Below, one piece after another: positions 8,215 to 18,586 of a stretch of DNA of 64,000 bases. Below the pieces are notes generated by a model. It did no database searches, had not been told where the DNA came from, and worked only from the letters and a program-made list of their open reading frames with translations. Numbering within the stretch: the stretch's first letter is position 1; every line of letters starts with the position of its first letter. The translations under genes and the position numbers were made by a program. The stretch comes from Pseudomonas tremae (lineage in GTDB: Bacteria; Pseudomonadota; Gammaproteobacteria; Pseudomonadales; Pseudomonadaceae), in the NCBI RefSeq assembly GCF_001401155.1, contig NZ_LJRO01000384.1:152418-216417 (forward strand). The letters are read 5' to 3'.

Positions 8215-10391
8215 GGGCCTGTCCTGAAGCCGCTTGGGTGCACGCCGTAGACGGCCAGCGGTGACTGTGTGTCCAGCAGCGAGGTGCGAATGAAGTGCAG
8301 GTAGCTCTTCACTCGACGCAACACAGATGTATCGAAGTGCGAGGCAAATGGCTCATCCGCTTCCTGCACGCGTTTGATCGCCTGATCGACAGCCAGCAGG
8401 CCGCGCTGCAGATTGACGGCATCGGGCTTAATGAACAGCCGGATCAAGGCCCGCCCCATCACCCGTAATGCGACACGCCAAGGCTGATATTCAGCGTAAG
8501 CAGGATGAACAGGCAGCGTGGCCTGCTCACGACGCAGTTCGATGATCGCGTGACCGATTTCCAGCACCACGAACATCCAGCGCAGCAATTCGCGTTGCAC
8601 CAGCGGCCTGCTGACGGCCAGACCATAGGCTTGGTGCATCAGGTCGCGAGTCTGGCTTTCAAAGCTTGAACCGAGGCGATTCAGCGGTGCGCTGATGGCG
8701 AACACCACTTGATTGCGCAGCGCCTGCTCCAGTCGCCGCCACATCCAGTGGCTATCGGGCGGCAGAATGATCGCCCCCGCCGCTGCACAGATCAGCATGC
8801 CGATGACCATCGCGAGGTAATCGTTGATGAAGGTATAGGGGTTGTAGCGGGTCAGGTTATCCGGCACCGAGCCGAGGCTGAAAAAGATCAGCAGTCCCAA
8901 CCCATAACCCGCCCACTGCGGGCGCGAACCGAGGAACGCGCCGAACATGAATACCGGTGCCAGCAGCATGCACAACAGCGCAAAGCCATCGATAAGCGGG
9001 AACAGAAAGAAGGTTTCGACAAACCCCAGCAACGCACCGAGCAGCGTGCCGCAGGCCATCTGAAACGACATGCGCTTCGGGTTATTGGTGGTCGATGACA
9101 GCGCAACCGTCGCCGCCGAAGCCAGGGTCATGCTTGCGCCGCTGGGCCAGGCGGTCAGCACCCACCAGGCACTCATCAGCCCGACCACGCTGGTTGCGCG
9201 CGCACCCGCGGCCAGTGCAGTCAACCAATGGGTACGCGGCACGAACGACTCTTTCCATTGCTCGCGAACATGCGTGTGCTCGGCCAGCGATGCATGGGTG
9301 CGCGCGTAATCAAGCAATTCGCTGATCAGCCGGTACAGCAGCTCGAATGCCGTATGGAAATCGAGCCGCTCGGCATCACTCGGTGCCGCTTGCTCAAGCT
9401 CGGCACGCAAGCGTCTGACGAGGTCGGGCCATTGCGCTTTGCAATACTCCAGCTGACTGACCAGTACGCAGGCATCATCAGGGATCAGGGCGAGGCCAGC
9501 GAACCTGTCCAGCAGGCCGGCCAAGTGTTCAAGACCAGGATCGATATGCGTCAACACGGCCCCGGACTGCCCGTTGCGAAGCCGTTCAAGCAGTTGATGC
9601 AGCGCGTTGAAGCGCGTGGTGACAGCCATGAATTCGCTGTTCAGCCGATTAAGCCGCCCATTGCGCCGCCGCATGTGCGGGTCTTCGAATACCGTGACGC
9701 TGCGCATGCCCTCCAAACCGATAGCCTCCGCAACGAAGCGTACGTTGCCGGTTTCAAACGCAGCGCGTGATGTATCGCCGCGCAAGCCTTCTGTCACGAA
9801 ACGCGCAAATACCCCGAAGCGCAGATACAGCGCGTTACGCATGGCGGCACTGGCGCTTTGCGGCAATATGGCAGCACTCACCGCCGTGGCGCAGAGAATC
9901 CCCAGTGTAATTTCCAGTACGCGCCAGACGGCGGCCATGAATGCCCCTTCAGGGTGCGCCAGCGCAGGCAGGCCGACCATGGCGGCGGTATACCCGGCGA
10001 GCACAAAACCGTAAGCACGAAAGTTACGATAACGCGCAGCGCCCGCAGAGCAGGTGCCGACCCACAATGCCAGACAGCCGAGAAACGGCACCGGGTCCTG
10101 GGCAAACAGGGCCATCAACAGCACCATCATGGCCGACCCGGCCAATGTGCCCAGCAGTCTATAGAAACTCTTGGCGAACACCTGCCCGCTCTGCGACTGC
10201 ATGACGATGAACACCGTAATTATCGCAGTGTGCGGTTGCGGCAACTCCAGCCGCAGTGCCAGCCAGTAGGTCAGAAATGCAGCGATCAACACCTTGAAGA
10301 TGTATATCCATGTCACCCCGTCACTGCGCGCCCAGCTATTGAATTCTCGGCGCCAGGGCAAAACGTGAAGGCGTTGCAGGGTGGCGATCAT
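8199..10391 (-). CDS. FUSC/AaeB-like aromatic acid efflux protein
   Basis: This 730-residue inner-membrane protein has two blocks of membrane helices (about residues 30-180 and 385-540), each followed by a long soluble helical domain. This is the layout of the fusaric-acid-resistance/AaeB family. With the HlyD adaptor, DUF1656 protein and TolC-like lipoprotein it forms a tripartite pump, probably for aromatic carboxylates or related weak acids. Its start overlaps the upstream lipoprotein gene by 4 bp, indicating translational coupling. The specific substrate is inference from family only. Confidence 0.92.
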   Translation of the reverse strand: MIATLQRLHVLPWRREFNSWARSDGVTWIYIFKVLIAAFLTYWLALRLELPQPHTAIITVFIVMQSQSGQVFAKSFYRLLGTLAGSAMMVLLMALFAQDPVPFLGCLALWVGTCSAGAARYRNFRAYGFVLAGYTAAMVGLPALAHPEGAFMAAVWRVLEITLGILCATAVSAAILPQSASAAMRNALYLRFGVFARFVTEGLRGDTSRAAFETGNVRFVAEAIGLEGMRSVTVFEDPHMRRRNGRLNRLNSEFMAVTTRFNALHQLLERLRNGQSGAVLTHIDPGLEHLAGLLDRFAGLALIPDDACVLVSQLEYCKAQWPDLVRRLRAELEQAAPSDAERLDFHTAFELLYRLISELLDYARTHASLAEHTHVREQWKESFVPRTHWLTALAAGARATSVVGLMSAWWVLTAWPSGASMTLASAATVALSSTTNNPKRMSFQMACGTLLGALLGFVETFFLFPLIDGFALLCMLLAPVFMFGAFLGSRPQWAGYGLGLLIFFSLGSVPDNLTRYNPYTFINDYLAMVIGMLICAAAGAIILPPDSHWMWRRLEQALRNQVVFAISAPLNRLGSSFESQTRDLMHQAYGLAVSRPLVQRELLRWMFVVLEIGHAIIELRREQATLPVHPAYAEYQPWRVALRVMGRALIRLFIKPDAVNLQRGLLAVDQAIKRVQEADEPFASHFDTSVLRRVKSYLHFIRTSLLDTQSPLAVYGVHPSGFRTGPCHVK

Positions 10392-11854
10392 TGCAGCGCA
10401 GTCCCGCGATCATCGCCTGCCGACAACCCGCCTCCCAGCGCCACCACCAGACCGGCATACGCATTCAATCGCGCCGCCTCGACCTGCTGCTGGATTTCCT
10501 GTTGATGGAAGAGTCGCGTGCGTGCGTTGAGCACGTTCAGGTAATCGGTCAAACCGCGTTGCCAGGCAATAAGCGCAATGTCATAGGTCTTCTGCGCCGA
10601 GGCCACCGAGCGGGCCGCGAACACCTGCTGTTTGCCCATCGATGCGCGCCGAATCAACTGATCGGAAATGCTCTGCAGCGCTGTCACCAGCGTCTGGTTG
10701 TAACGCGCCACCGCCAGGTCGTACCCGGCCGACGCCTCGCCCAGCTCCGCTCGCAAACGTCCACCATCGAAGATAGGCAGGCTGATCGCCGGGCCAACCT
10801 TGTAACCCAGCTTGCTGCCAGTCAGAAACTCCAGCATGCCGCCGCCCGTGGCCATAAAGCTCAGGCTGCCAACCAGATCGATGTCGGGATAAAAGCTTGC
10901 GCGGGCCACATCAATACCCCGCGTTTGCGCCTCGACCTGCCAGCGCGCAGCTACCACGTCAGGGCGCTGCCCAAGCAGCTCGGCCGGCAACGCGGAAGGC
11001 AGGCTCAATGCGCTGTGCAACGATAGCGCGGGCCGTTGCAGACCGGCGCCCAGCCCAGGCCCCTTGCCAGCCAGCGCTGCCAGTTGATTGCGGTTTAGCG
11101 CGATGGCCTCTTGCAGCGCATCGATCTGCCGGTGGGCTTCAGGCAACGACGTTTCGGCCTGACTGACATCGAAATGCGTACCAAGCCCGCCCTTCAGACG
11201 ACGTTGCGCCAGCTCGAGTATCTGTTGCTGCTGGTCCAGCGCGGCCTTGGCGATGTCCAGGCGCGCGTAATTCAGCGCCAGTTGAATATAGGCGCGAACG
11301 ATATTTTCCTGTAATTCGAGTTGTGCCTGGCGCAACTCGGCAGCACTCACATGCGCCATGTCGAGCGCCCGCTCACTGGCGTTTTGCTCACGCCCCCATA
11401 TATCCAGTGAGTAACTCAGGCCCAGCGACGCATTGTTGTCCCAGGTGCGAGTATCGGCCAGCGCGCCTGGACCATAAAACTGATCGTTCGGCCAGTCGTG
11501 ACGTTGCAGGCTGGCATTGCTCTGGATGTGCAGCGATTCGTCCGACTCGGCAATGCCCGCCATCGCCTTCGCCTGCCTGACTCGTGCCGCAGCCATTGCC
11601 AGACTCGGGCTGCCGAGCGTTGCAAGTTCGACCCAGCGATCAAGTTGTGCGTCCCCATAAGCACGCCACCATTGCGCTGTGGGCCAACGTGCGTCGACTG
11701 CAGCGTGCTGGATAGCCTGGTCAGTCGCCAAAGTGGCGGCGGGCAGCAGCCTTTCGTGCGGTTTGATTCCGTGAGTCCCGATACAACCGCTGACAATCAG
11801 CGTCAAAGCCAGACTACCGAGGGGCTTGAGCCCTCTGATGATGCGCGACGGCAC
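10388..11854 (-). CDS. TolC/NodT-family outer-membrane efflux lipoprotein
   Basis: This 488-residue outer-membrane channel has a lipobox 'LIVSGC' in the signal peptide (Cys near residue 24) and two OEP repeats with long helices, such as the stretch around 'SLGLSYSLDIWGREQNASERALD'-type NodT sequence. It is the first gene of the efflux operon and is translated from a GTG at 11854; no strong ribosome site is visible, so the exact start is uncertain. It provides the exit duct for the AaeAB-like pump. A LysR gene is divergent, 199 bp away. Confidence 0.9.
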   Translation of the reverse strand: MPSRIIRGLKPLGSLALTLIVSGCIGTHGIKPHERLLPAATLATDQAIQHAAVDARWPTAQWWRAYGDAQLDRWVELATLGSPSLAMAAARVRQAKAMAGIAESDESLHIQSNASLQRHDWPNDQFYGPGALADTRTWDNNASLGLSYSLDIWGREQNASERALDMAHVSAAELRQAQLELQENIVRAYIQLALNYARLDIAKAALDQQQQILELAQRRLKGGLGTHFDVSQAETSLPEAHRQIDALQEAIALNRNQLAALAGKGPGLGAGLQRPALSLHSALSLPSALPAELLGQRPDVVAARWQVEAQTRGIDVARASFYPDIDLVGSLSFMATGGGMLEFLTGSKLGYKVGPAISLPIFDGGRLRAELGEASAGYDLAVARYNQTLVTALQSISDQLIRRASMGKQQVFAARSVASAQKTYDIALIAWQRGLTDYLNVLNARTRLFHQQEIQQQVEAARLNAYAGLVVALGGGLSAGDDRGTALQ

Positions 11855-12053
11855 AGCTGCGAGTTCCCGACAGGAGGTGATACACCTTGAATGGCGGCGA
11901 TTCTAGGCGGCGCTCTGCACGGCGATAAGCAGGGAGTTATGTGAATCTTTGTTACAGAAACGGTGATAATGCTTTGGTCTGGCTGACATGTGCTCGTTAC
12001 TTCATGTCACAATTTGCCATCACTTCAAAGAAGTACCCACTAGAGAAGTACTC

Positions 12054-13001
12054 ATGGACACCCTGCAAAACATGCGTGCCTTCAGTTGCGTGGCCCAGGC
12101 GGGCAGCTTCACCGCCGCCGCCGCAGTGCTGGACACCACGACGGCCAACGTCTCGCGCGCAGTCTCCAACCTTGAAGCGCATCTGCAGACCCGACTGCTC
12201 AACCGCACCACCCGCCGCATCGCCCTCACTGAAGCAGGCAAACGCTATTTACTGCGCTGCGAGCAGATTCTCGCGTCGGTCGAAGAAGCAGAAGCCGAAG
12301 CCAGCGATGCCCATGCACGCCCCGCCGGACAGCTCAAGATGCATTCGATGCCAGGTGTCGGCCAGCATTACGTGATCGACGCCATCGCCCGCTATCGACG
12401 CAATCACCCGGACGTCGCGTTCGACCTGACCATGACTCATCGGGTGCCGGACTTGCTCGAAGAGGGTTTTGACGTGTCGATCGTGCTGGCCAGCGAACTG
12501 GCAGACTCGGGTTTCGTGTCGCAACGCCTAGGCATCACTTACAGCATCGTCTGCGCATCCCCCGAATACGTCAGGACCTTCGGCATGGCGCACAAACCCG
12601 CCGACCTGCTGAATCACGCGTGCCTGCGCCTGGTGAGCCCGGTGTTTCCGCTGGAAAAGTGGCTGTTCGACGGCCCGGATGGCCAGGAAATGGTCACCAT
12701 CAACAGCTCGCCATTGCTGGTCAATTCGGCGGACGCAATGAAAACCGCGATTTCCAGTGGCATGGGCATCGGTATTTTGCCGATCTATTCGGCCATCGAC
12801 GGGCTGCGCAACGGCACGCTGGTGCGCGTGCTGTCTGACTACCGCTCGCAGGAGCTGAACCTGTACGCCATCTACCCGTCGCGCCAGTATCTCGATGCGA
12901 AGATCAGAACCTGGGTCGAATACCTGCGAGGCTCGCTGCCTGAAATCCTCGCAGCCGATGAGGCCGACCTGCATGTGCAAGCCCTGAAAGCATCGTCCTG
13001 A
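12054..13001 (+). CDS. LysR-family transcriptional regulator (AaeR-like context)
   Basis: This 315-residue regulator has an N-terminal winged HTH ('MRAFSCVAQAGSFTAAAAVLDTTTANVSRAVSNLE', about residues 7-42, read in two parts) and a C-terminal LysR substrate-binding domain. The ATG at 12054 starts at the usual point of LysR proteins; upstream in-frame codons have no support. It is divergent from the efflux operon, so it probably controls that operon in response to an aromatic acid or similar effector. The inducer is unknown. Confidence 0.9.
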   Translation: MDTLQNMRAFSCVAQAGSFTAAAAVLDTTTANVSRAVSNLEAHLQTRLLNRTTRRIALTEAGKRYLLRCEQILASVEEAEAEASDAHARPAGQLKMHSMPGVGQHYVIDAIARYRRNHPDVAFDLTMTHRVPDLLEEGFDVSIVLASELADSGFVSQRLGITYSIVCASPEYVRTFGMAHKPADLLNHACLRLVSPVFPLEKWLFDGPDGQEMVTINSSPLLVNSADAMKTAISSGMGIGILPIYSAIDGLRNGTLVRVLSDYRSQELNLYAIYPSRQYLDAKIRTWVEYLRGSLPEILAADEADLHVQALKASS

Positions 13002-13088
13002 CATCGTACAACTGCAAAAAGCGGCTGCCAAAGAGCGGGCAGGAATGTTAGCGTGCTACTCATTCAACCGCTCAAGAGTGACAGTCCA

Positions 13089-14063
13089 ATGAAAAAAACC
13101 GTACTCGCCTTCAGCCGTGTTTCACCGGAAATGGCCGAGCGCCTTGCGCAAGATTTCAATGTGATCGTGCCCGACTCCAAAAAGGGCGACATAAACGCTC
13201 AGTTTGAAGAAGCCCTGCCCGAGTCGCACGGTCTGATCGGCGCAGGCCGAAAACTGGGCCCTGACCAGCTCAAGCACGCAGCAAAACTGGAAGTGGTTTC
13301 CAGCATTTCAGTGGGCTACGACAACTACGATGTCGGCTACCTCAGCGAGCGCGGCATTCTGCTGACCAACACTCCGGACGTACTGACCGAAACCACCGCA
13401 GACCTTGGCTTTTCGCTGATAATGAGCAGCGCTCGCCGTGTCGCCGAGCTGGACGCCTACACCAAGGCCGGTCAATGGACGCGCAGCATCGAAGCGCCAC
13501 ACTTCGGTACAGACGTGTATGGCAAGACACTGGGCATTGTCGGCATGGGCAATATCGGCGCGGCCATTGCGCGAAGAGGTCGTTTGGGCTTCAACATGCC
13601 GATCCTGTACAGCGGCAACAGCCGCAAAACCGAGCTGGAGCAGGAACTGGGCGCACAGTTTCGCAGGCTGGACCAATTGTTGGCCGAAGCGGACTTCGTC
13701 TGCCTGGTCGTACCATTGAGCGAAAAGACCAAACATCTGATCGGCCGTCGCGAGTTGAGCCTGATGAAGCCCGGCGCTATCCTGATCAACATCGCCCGCG
13801 GCCCGATTGTCGACGAGCCGGCACTGATCGAAGCCTTGCAGAACGGCACCATTCGCGGCGCTGGTCTGGACGTTTACGAAAAAGAACCGCTGAGCGCATC
13901 GCCACTCTTCCAGCTCAAGAACGCTGTCACCCTGCCCCACGTCGGCTCGGCCACCACCGAAACCCGTCAGGCCATGGCCGACCGCGCCTACCACAACCTG
14001 CGCAGCGCACTGCTGGGAGAGCGCCCGCAGGATCTGGTCAACCCGCAGGTCTGGAAAGGTTGA
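13089..14063 (+). CDS. D-isomer-specific 2-hydroxyacid dehydrogenase (GhrB/TkrA-like)
   Basis: This 324-residue NAD(P)H-dependent reductase acts on 2-keto acids such as glyoxylate, hydroxypyruvate or 2-ketogluconate. Seen are the dinucleotide-binding 'GMGNIGAAIARR', the catalytic-domain block 'NIARGPIVDEPALIEAL', and 'LPHVGSATTETR' with the catalytic His. The start at 13089 fits the family and avoids a 12-residue extension. It lies 87 bp downstream of the LysR gene on the same strand. Exact substrate is not resolved; GhrB, gluconate reductase and phosphonate-type enzymes are close relatives. Confidence 0.88.
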   Translation: MKKTVLAFSRVSPEMAERLAQDFNVIVPDSKKGDINAQFEEALPESHGLIGAGRKLGPDQLKHAAKLEVVSSISVGYDNYDVGYLSERGILLTNTPDVLTETTADLGFSLIMSSARRVAELDAYTKAGQWTRSIEAPHFGTDVYGKTLGIVGMGNIGAAIARRGRLGFNMPILYSGNSRKTELEQELGAQFRRLDQLLAEADFVCLVVPLSEKTKHLIGRRELSLMKPGAILINIARGPIVDEPALIEALQNGTIRGAGLDVYEKEPLSASPLFQLKNAVTLPHVGSATTETRQAMADRAYHNLRSALLGERPQDLVNPQVWKG

Positions 14064-14113
14064 TTCAGGAAGCCTTTGGCCATCCTTATGGCCACAGGCT
14101 GCCTGACATTCAA

Positions 14114-17100
14114 TTACCTGGAAGCAGGGTCAGCAGGTGTTTGCTCCTCGGCAGTTGTCCCGGATAACGCCACTGACCCGAATAAAAATTTCTGCGTTGA
14201 ATCATTGTTTAAGGGTGCTTGCGTCACGGTTGAGTTAGTGGGCGATGCCGTTATGAAAGTGCCCGTAGTAATATTTTGCACTTGAGACCATGGCAGACCC
14301 GGAAAGTCCGCTCGCCGAGTCCATTGATGAGTATCAAGACTGACCTGACATTCCCTCATTTTCAAACCCTCCACCAAGCAACGACTGCCATCAGGGGTGA
14401 CGAGATTGAAGTGCGGCCCGCGTGCGTCATAATCCTTGAGTCCGCCAGTTCGCCATTGCTGGTTAATGTTATTGACGCAAGGCTGTGTAATGACCCCCTC
14501 CCCAAGACGCGTCAGACATTTTTGGCCGATTGAATTAATCTTTATTAAAGGCGAAATATCATCGGGCCCGAGACGGTCAAAGTTTTGCTCCGCACCGTAC
14601 GTAACGCCTTGCATCACTACTCTACCGCTCTGCTCTGCGGTGATGAACTTACCGTCCTCCCCTCCTTGAAGTACTACCGCCCCAGACGGTGCTATATCCG
14701 GGCGCACCCTCCATTGAAATTGCAGCGTATTGATATCGCACGCAGACAGGGTCAACGTTTTGCCCAGACACGCTGCTGACGTGGGGCCGGTCAATATAAA
14801 CGCTTCCCCTGAACCGTTGAAAAAGCTGGACATGGCCCACTGCTGTCTGGCGTCACCCACATTGCAGGTCTCCTGAGTCAAACCGGTCGCTGCACGTGAC
14901 AGGCACAGCTTGTTAAGTCTGGAGCGCAGATACTGAGGTGTAATGACAGGGTAGCCTGCCTCAGCGCCCACCAGGATGGCAGGCGGCAATTCGGGCTGAG
15001 TGTCGAGCATTCTCTTGTTGAGACTAAGGTTGTTTCTCCGCAGCTCGGCAGAAACCGGCTTGCGCGCGGAAGACACATTGATGGCAACCGAAACAACATC
15101 CCCAGCATCCACGTTTCCTGAGTAAAGCGACCAAGTGTCGGTAAGACCGTTGGCATACTGAACGCGTAACGTATAGTTGTCCGGCGCAGTATTGCTTGGC
15201 GTCGTGTAGAACTCCTGCTCTTTGCCACTATAACTTGTCATGTACGCCGTGCTTCCATCACCCGCCGTTATAAACTTGCCGTTCTGCTCATTCTGCAGTC
15301 TGAGTATCGTTTTGCTGTGGGTAATATCCTCGCGAAATGTCCAGAGATGAGCCCGGTTCTGCCTACAACTGACCATCATCAAATTACCGTCAAGGCATTT
15401 GTCAGTTACGTCATTGACAAGGTTAACCAATTGCTCATTAGCGGTTTTAACGGCAGTCCAGCGCTGCTGATACGACGTTACCGAACACCGTTCAAAACCA
15501 GGTATATTGTTAGTCAACAACGAGAGACACAGGCCTGTCGGCGCAGATTGGATTCTTTCACTCGTAAAGGTCTTTGAAAGAGCTATGTCACGAACCATTG
15601 AAACACTTCCATCCTTCAGGCTTGCCTGGGAGGGCTGAGTTTCCGCATTCACAATGGCATTTGCCTTGGGTACGTCACTCACGGATAAAGGCTGGGCTGT
15701 AGGCGAAAACACGTTGCCATAGTTGGAGATGATAGGCGGGTATATCTGGCTCAGCGTCTGACTGTCATGCTGCGCGTCGGCCAGTGTCATCACCAAGGTC
15801 TGTACAGGGACGCCTTTCAGCAGAGGGACCTGCCGCGGTTGCATCATTTTCAACTGCGTTCCAATGTCATGAGCCGACTCATCAATGCCCGGATCGATCA
15901 ACTGCTCTGGAGCCACCTGCGTTTTCAGGCCTTGAGCCTGCGCAGCGTTCGGAGGCTGCCGATGATCATCCCATAGCCCGGCATACTTCAGGTTCGCCGG
16001 AAAACTGCCAAAACGCTGCTGCACACGCAACATCTGTTGATGCGTGTAAGGCGCAATGTAGTGAAGCCAGTCAGCAGTCGCAGGAGGATTTTTACTGCGC
16101 AACGCTTCAAACTCATCTACTTGTGGGGCCGATGCTGTAGCGGATGGCCAGTCAGGCAGTTCCAGCGCACCCATGACATGACCGAAGTAGTGGTAGCCAA
16201 GGTAGTCTACTCCGAGTCCATATTTCTTCGGATCAACATGATAATTAGGCAATAACTTCCGATCGTAGGAACGATAGGCCCACTTTTCATAACGCGGCGG
16301 TGTGTCATGGGGTAGCCCAAGGCCGTGGCCGGTTTCGTGCCAGAAGCCCTCGGGCCTCGAAGGGTAATTGCAGCTGTTTCCTCCACAACTTGCCCCGACG
16401 CCAGGCGGTAAAACAGGGATGTCATCTGGCACATCCAGTAATTGTCCCGAGATCGCTACAAACTTGCCGGGCTGCTTGTATCCAAGGTCGGAGGCTGCTC
16501 TCCAGTAAATACCCATGCCGACTTCAGCAGGCAATGTCTTGCCGCCAAGCTCGGCCCACTCTCGGTAGTCGGTGTCTGACGTTGAATAACGATGAGGCCT
16601 GCTATCCTTACCCCGGGCAATGATATAGGGCCAGTAACTCTGACCCATACCCAAAACCAACTGCCTGATCGGTAGCTCGGAGAACATTTCCCGGGCCGCG
16701 ATTTTCGCCAGTTGCGGATTTTTTTCGATATCGTATTGATCGAGTGTGGTCTTGCAGGTGCTCTCACTCTTGAAAATACAGCCTTTGATGTTCATCAACA
16801 CCAGGCCATCGCTTTCGCTGTTCAGAAATATCATTTTGCTCTTGGCCAACGTCGCCACTTCATTCGGAAAGTCGACGTTATAAAAGCTCAGGCTTGTGTC
16901 AGCAGAAAACTGGTCGTACGGAATCGTCGCGGTGAATGTCCATCTTTTGAACTTCGGATACATCCCCACGATGGGCTTTCCCGAAAAAGTGTTGCTTTGG
17001 TCGTACACAGCGCTCTCAGGCATCCATTGATACGGAGCCATGGGAATTACGGTTCTCCTGCCCCGATGGCTCAATACCATGTTCACCGCCGTGTACCACA

Positions 17101-17368
17101 CCTGCGGAGGCGGTGTAAGTACTACCAGCGCCTCGCGATCAGGGACCAGAAGTGGATCAAACACTTCGCGCTGTGCGCTGACCACGTGCGTTTGCGCGAA
17201 ATCTATCTGCCCGCTCACCGGGCCATGAAGATCGTTGCGCCACTCTGCCAAGGCCGGAGTCACCTCGGTAGCAGTCTCGGCAATAACCTCTGCCTGCAAT
17301 GACGAATAGACCAAAGAACAACTGATTAAAAATGCCAGCGAACCTACACGCAAGAATACCCTGTCCAT
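14114..17368 (-). CDS. Secreted M66-type (StcE/TagA/dictomallein-like) zinc metalloprotease with lectin-like repeats
   Basis: This large exported protein has 1084 residues. A signal peptide (about 1-26, 'LAFLISCSLVYSSLQA') is followed by an N-terminal protease region. The metzincin zinc motif is 'HETGHGLGLPHD' at H344/E345/H348 with third ligand H354. The order and the surrounding 'GCIFKSESTC' and 'GMGIYWR' blocks suggest the M66 family of mucin-type glycoprotein proteases. From about residue 620 to 1050 there are repeated Cys pairs and QxW motifs ('QQRW', 'QQWAM', 'FQWRV', 'NQQWRTG', 'HQWTRR') typical of ricin-type beta-trefoil modules, likely for glycan binding. Base composition is lower in GC than its neighbours, suggesting acquisition. 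An AGGA site precedes the ATG. It is a single-gene unit. Confidence 0.8.
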   Translation of the reverse strand: MDRVFLRVGSLAFLISCSLVYSSLQAEVIAETATEVTPALAEWRNDLHGPVSGQIDFAQTHVVSAQREVFDPLLVPDREALVVLTPPPQVWYTAVNMVLSHRGRRTVIPMAPYQWMPESAVYDQSNTFSGKPIVGMYPKFKRWTFTATIPYDQFSADTSLSFYNVDFPNEVATLAKSKMIFLNSESDGLVLMNIKGCIFKSESTCKTTLDQYDIEKNPQLAKIAAREMFSELPIRQLVLGMGQSYWPYIIARGKDSRPHRYSTSDTDYREWAELGGKTLPAEVGMGIYWRAASDLGYKQPGKFVAISGQLLDVPDDIPVLPPGVGASCGGNSCNYPSRPEGFWHETGHGLGLPHDTPPRYEKWAYRSYDRKLLPNYHVDPKKYGLGVDYLGYHYFGHVMGALELPDWPSATASAPQVDEFEALRSKNPPATADWLHYIAPYTHQQMLRVQQRFGSFPANLKYAGLWDDHRQPPNAAQAQGLKTQVAPEQLIDPGIDESAHDIGTQLKMMQPRQVPLLKGVPVQTLVMTLADAQHDSQTLSQIYPPIISNYGNVFSPTAQPLSVSDVPKANAIVNAETQPSQASLKDGSVSMVRDIALSKTFTSERIQSAPTGLCLSLLTNNIPGFERCSVTSYQQRWTAVKTANEQLVNLVNDVTDKCLDGNLMMVSCRQNRAHLWTFREDITHSKTILRLQNEQNGKFITAGDGSTAYMTSYSGKEQEFYTTPSNTAPDNYTLRVQYANGLTDTWSLYSGNVDAGDVVSVAINVSSARKPVSAELRRNNLSLNKRMLDTQPELPPAILVGAEAGYPVITPQYLRSRLNKLCLSRAATGLTQETCNVGDARQQWAMSSFFNGSGEAFILTGPTSAACLGKTLTLSACDINTLQFQWRVRPDIAPSGAVVLQGGEDGKFITAEQSGRVVMQGVTYGAEQNFDRLGPDDISPLIKINSIGQKCLTRLGEGVITQPCVNNINQQWRTGGLKDYDARGPHFNLVTPDGSRCLVEGLKMRECQVSLDTHQWTRRADFPGLPWSQVQNITTGTFITASPTNSTVTQAPLNNDSTQKFLFGSVALSGTTAEEQTPADPASR

Positions 17369-17535
17369 TAACGAGTCCTTTCAGGAGTGAGCGCACATTG
17401 AAAGCTGCCCTCAGTCCTGTTGCCATTCCATGGCCACGAGCCGGTGATGACGGCAGATACCCGCTCATAATCGGACGAGCATTGCCGTCGCTCAACTAGC
17501 AGAAGTACTAGGCATCACGCCCACATCTCCGTCTT

Positions 17536-18450
17536 TCAGGACACGCCTCCGGCAGCCAGCTTCATGGCAACGACAGGTTTGACACGCGGTTTTCTGAACA
17601 CCAGCACATTCCCCGCCATTACCAGCACAAGCCCCAGCAGGGCCGCCAGCGTCCATTGATAACCTTCGACCCACATCGAAATATTCAACGCCACTATCGG
17701 GAACAGCACGGTGCAGTAAGCAGCGCGTTCCGGGCCCATACGCCCGACCAGGGTCAGGTAGGCGGTGAAGGCAATCACCGAGCCGGGTATCACCAGAAAC
17801 AGCAATGAGCCTACGTAGCGCGTGTTCCACTCAAACGTGAACGGTGTGCCGCTGAGCAGGCAGTAAACGGCCAGAATGCTTGCCCCGTAGAACATTCCCC
17901 AGGCATTGGTGGTCAGCGGGCGCAGCCCTGCTTTCTGTTGCAGGCTCGACAGCATATTGCCTGCCGAGAAGCACAGCGTGCCCAGCAGGGCCAGGCCCAG
18001 ACCTACAAGGGTCTCGCGGCTGGCGCTGTGCCCGGACAGCTCGGGCCAGAACAGACACGCCAGCCCCAGCAAGCCCATCGCGCCACCAGCCAGCACATTG
18101 CCAGCGATTTTCTGGCGAAAGAATACTCGCGCATTCAGTGCATTCCACAAGGTTGAGGTCGAGAACACCACAGCGATCAGGCCGCTGGGTATCCATTGGC
18201 TGGCGGTGTAGAAGCACATGAAGTTGACACAGAACAGGCACACGCCTTGCGCCAGACAGATCAACTGACCACGACGATTGACCGGTTGCAGACGTTTGCT
18301 CAGCAACAAAAACGCGAACAGCACCAGCGCCGCCAGTGCGAAGCGATACACGATTGAGACCGGAATGGCGACATCACCGAGCTGAAGTTTCAGGGCAATC
18401 CAGGTCGTGCCCCAGATCAGCACTGTCAGCAGATAAAGCGAAATGTTCAT
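17536..18450 (-). CDS. EamA/DMT-family transporter
   Basis: This 304-residue protein has ten predicted hydrophobic helices in two EamA halves. It begins with 'LLTVLIWGTTWIALK', a typical DMT start, and ends with a basic tail. It is probably an inner-membrane exporter of amino acids or small metabolites. An AraC-family gene is transcribed divergently from 18587, 136 bp away, and may regulate it. Substrate is unknown. Confidence 0.9.
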   Translation of the reverse strand: MNISLYLLTVLIWGTTWIALKLQLGDVAIPVSIVYRFALAALVLFAFLLLSKRLQPVNRRGQLICLAQGVCLFCVNFMCFYTASQWIPSGLIAVVFSTSTLWNALNARVFFRQKIAGNVLAGGAMGLLGLACLFWPELSGHSASRETLVGLGLALLGTLCFSAGNMLSSLQQKAGLRPLTTNAWGMFYGASILAVYCLLSGTPFTFEWNTRYVGSLLFLVIPGSVIAFTAYLTLVGRMGPERAAYCTVLFPIVALNISMWVEGYQWTLAALLGLVLVMAGNVLVFRKPRVKPVVAMKLAAGGVS

Positions 18451-18586
18451 GATGCAGGCTCCTCAATGAGCCATCAGTCTGCTGCGTCGGGCATGCAACC
18501 CGTTTGCATAATCTTGCGCTTTTGATTCAACAGGTAATGGCAGCGGCATGGGCTGCGGGTAGGATACGAAGCCTAGAGGAATCACT

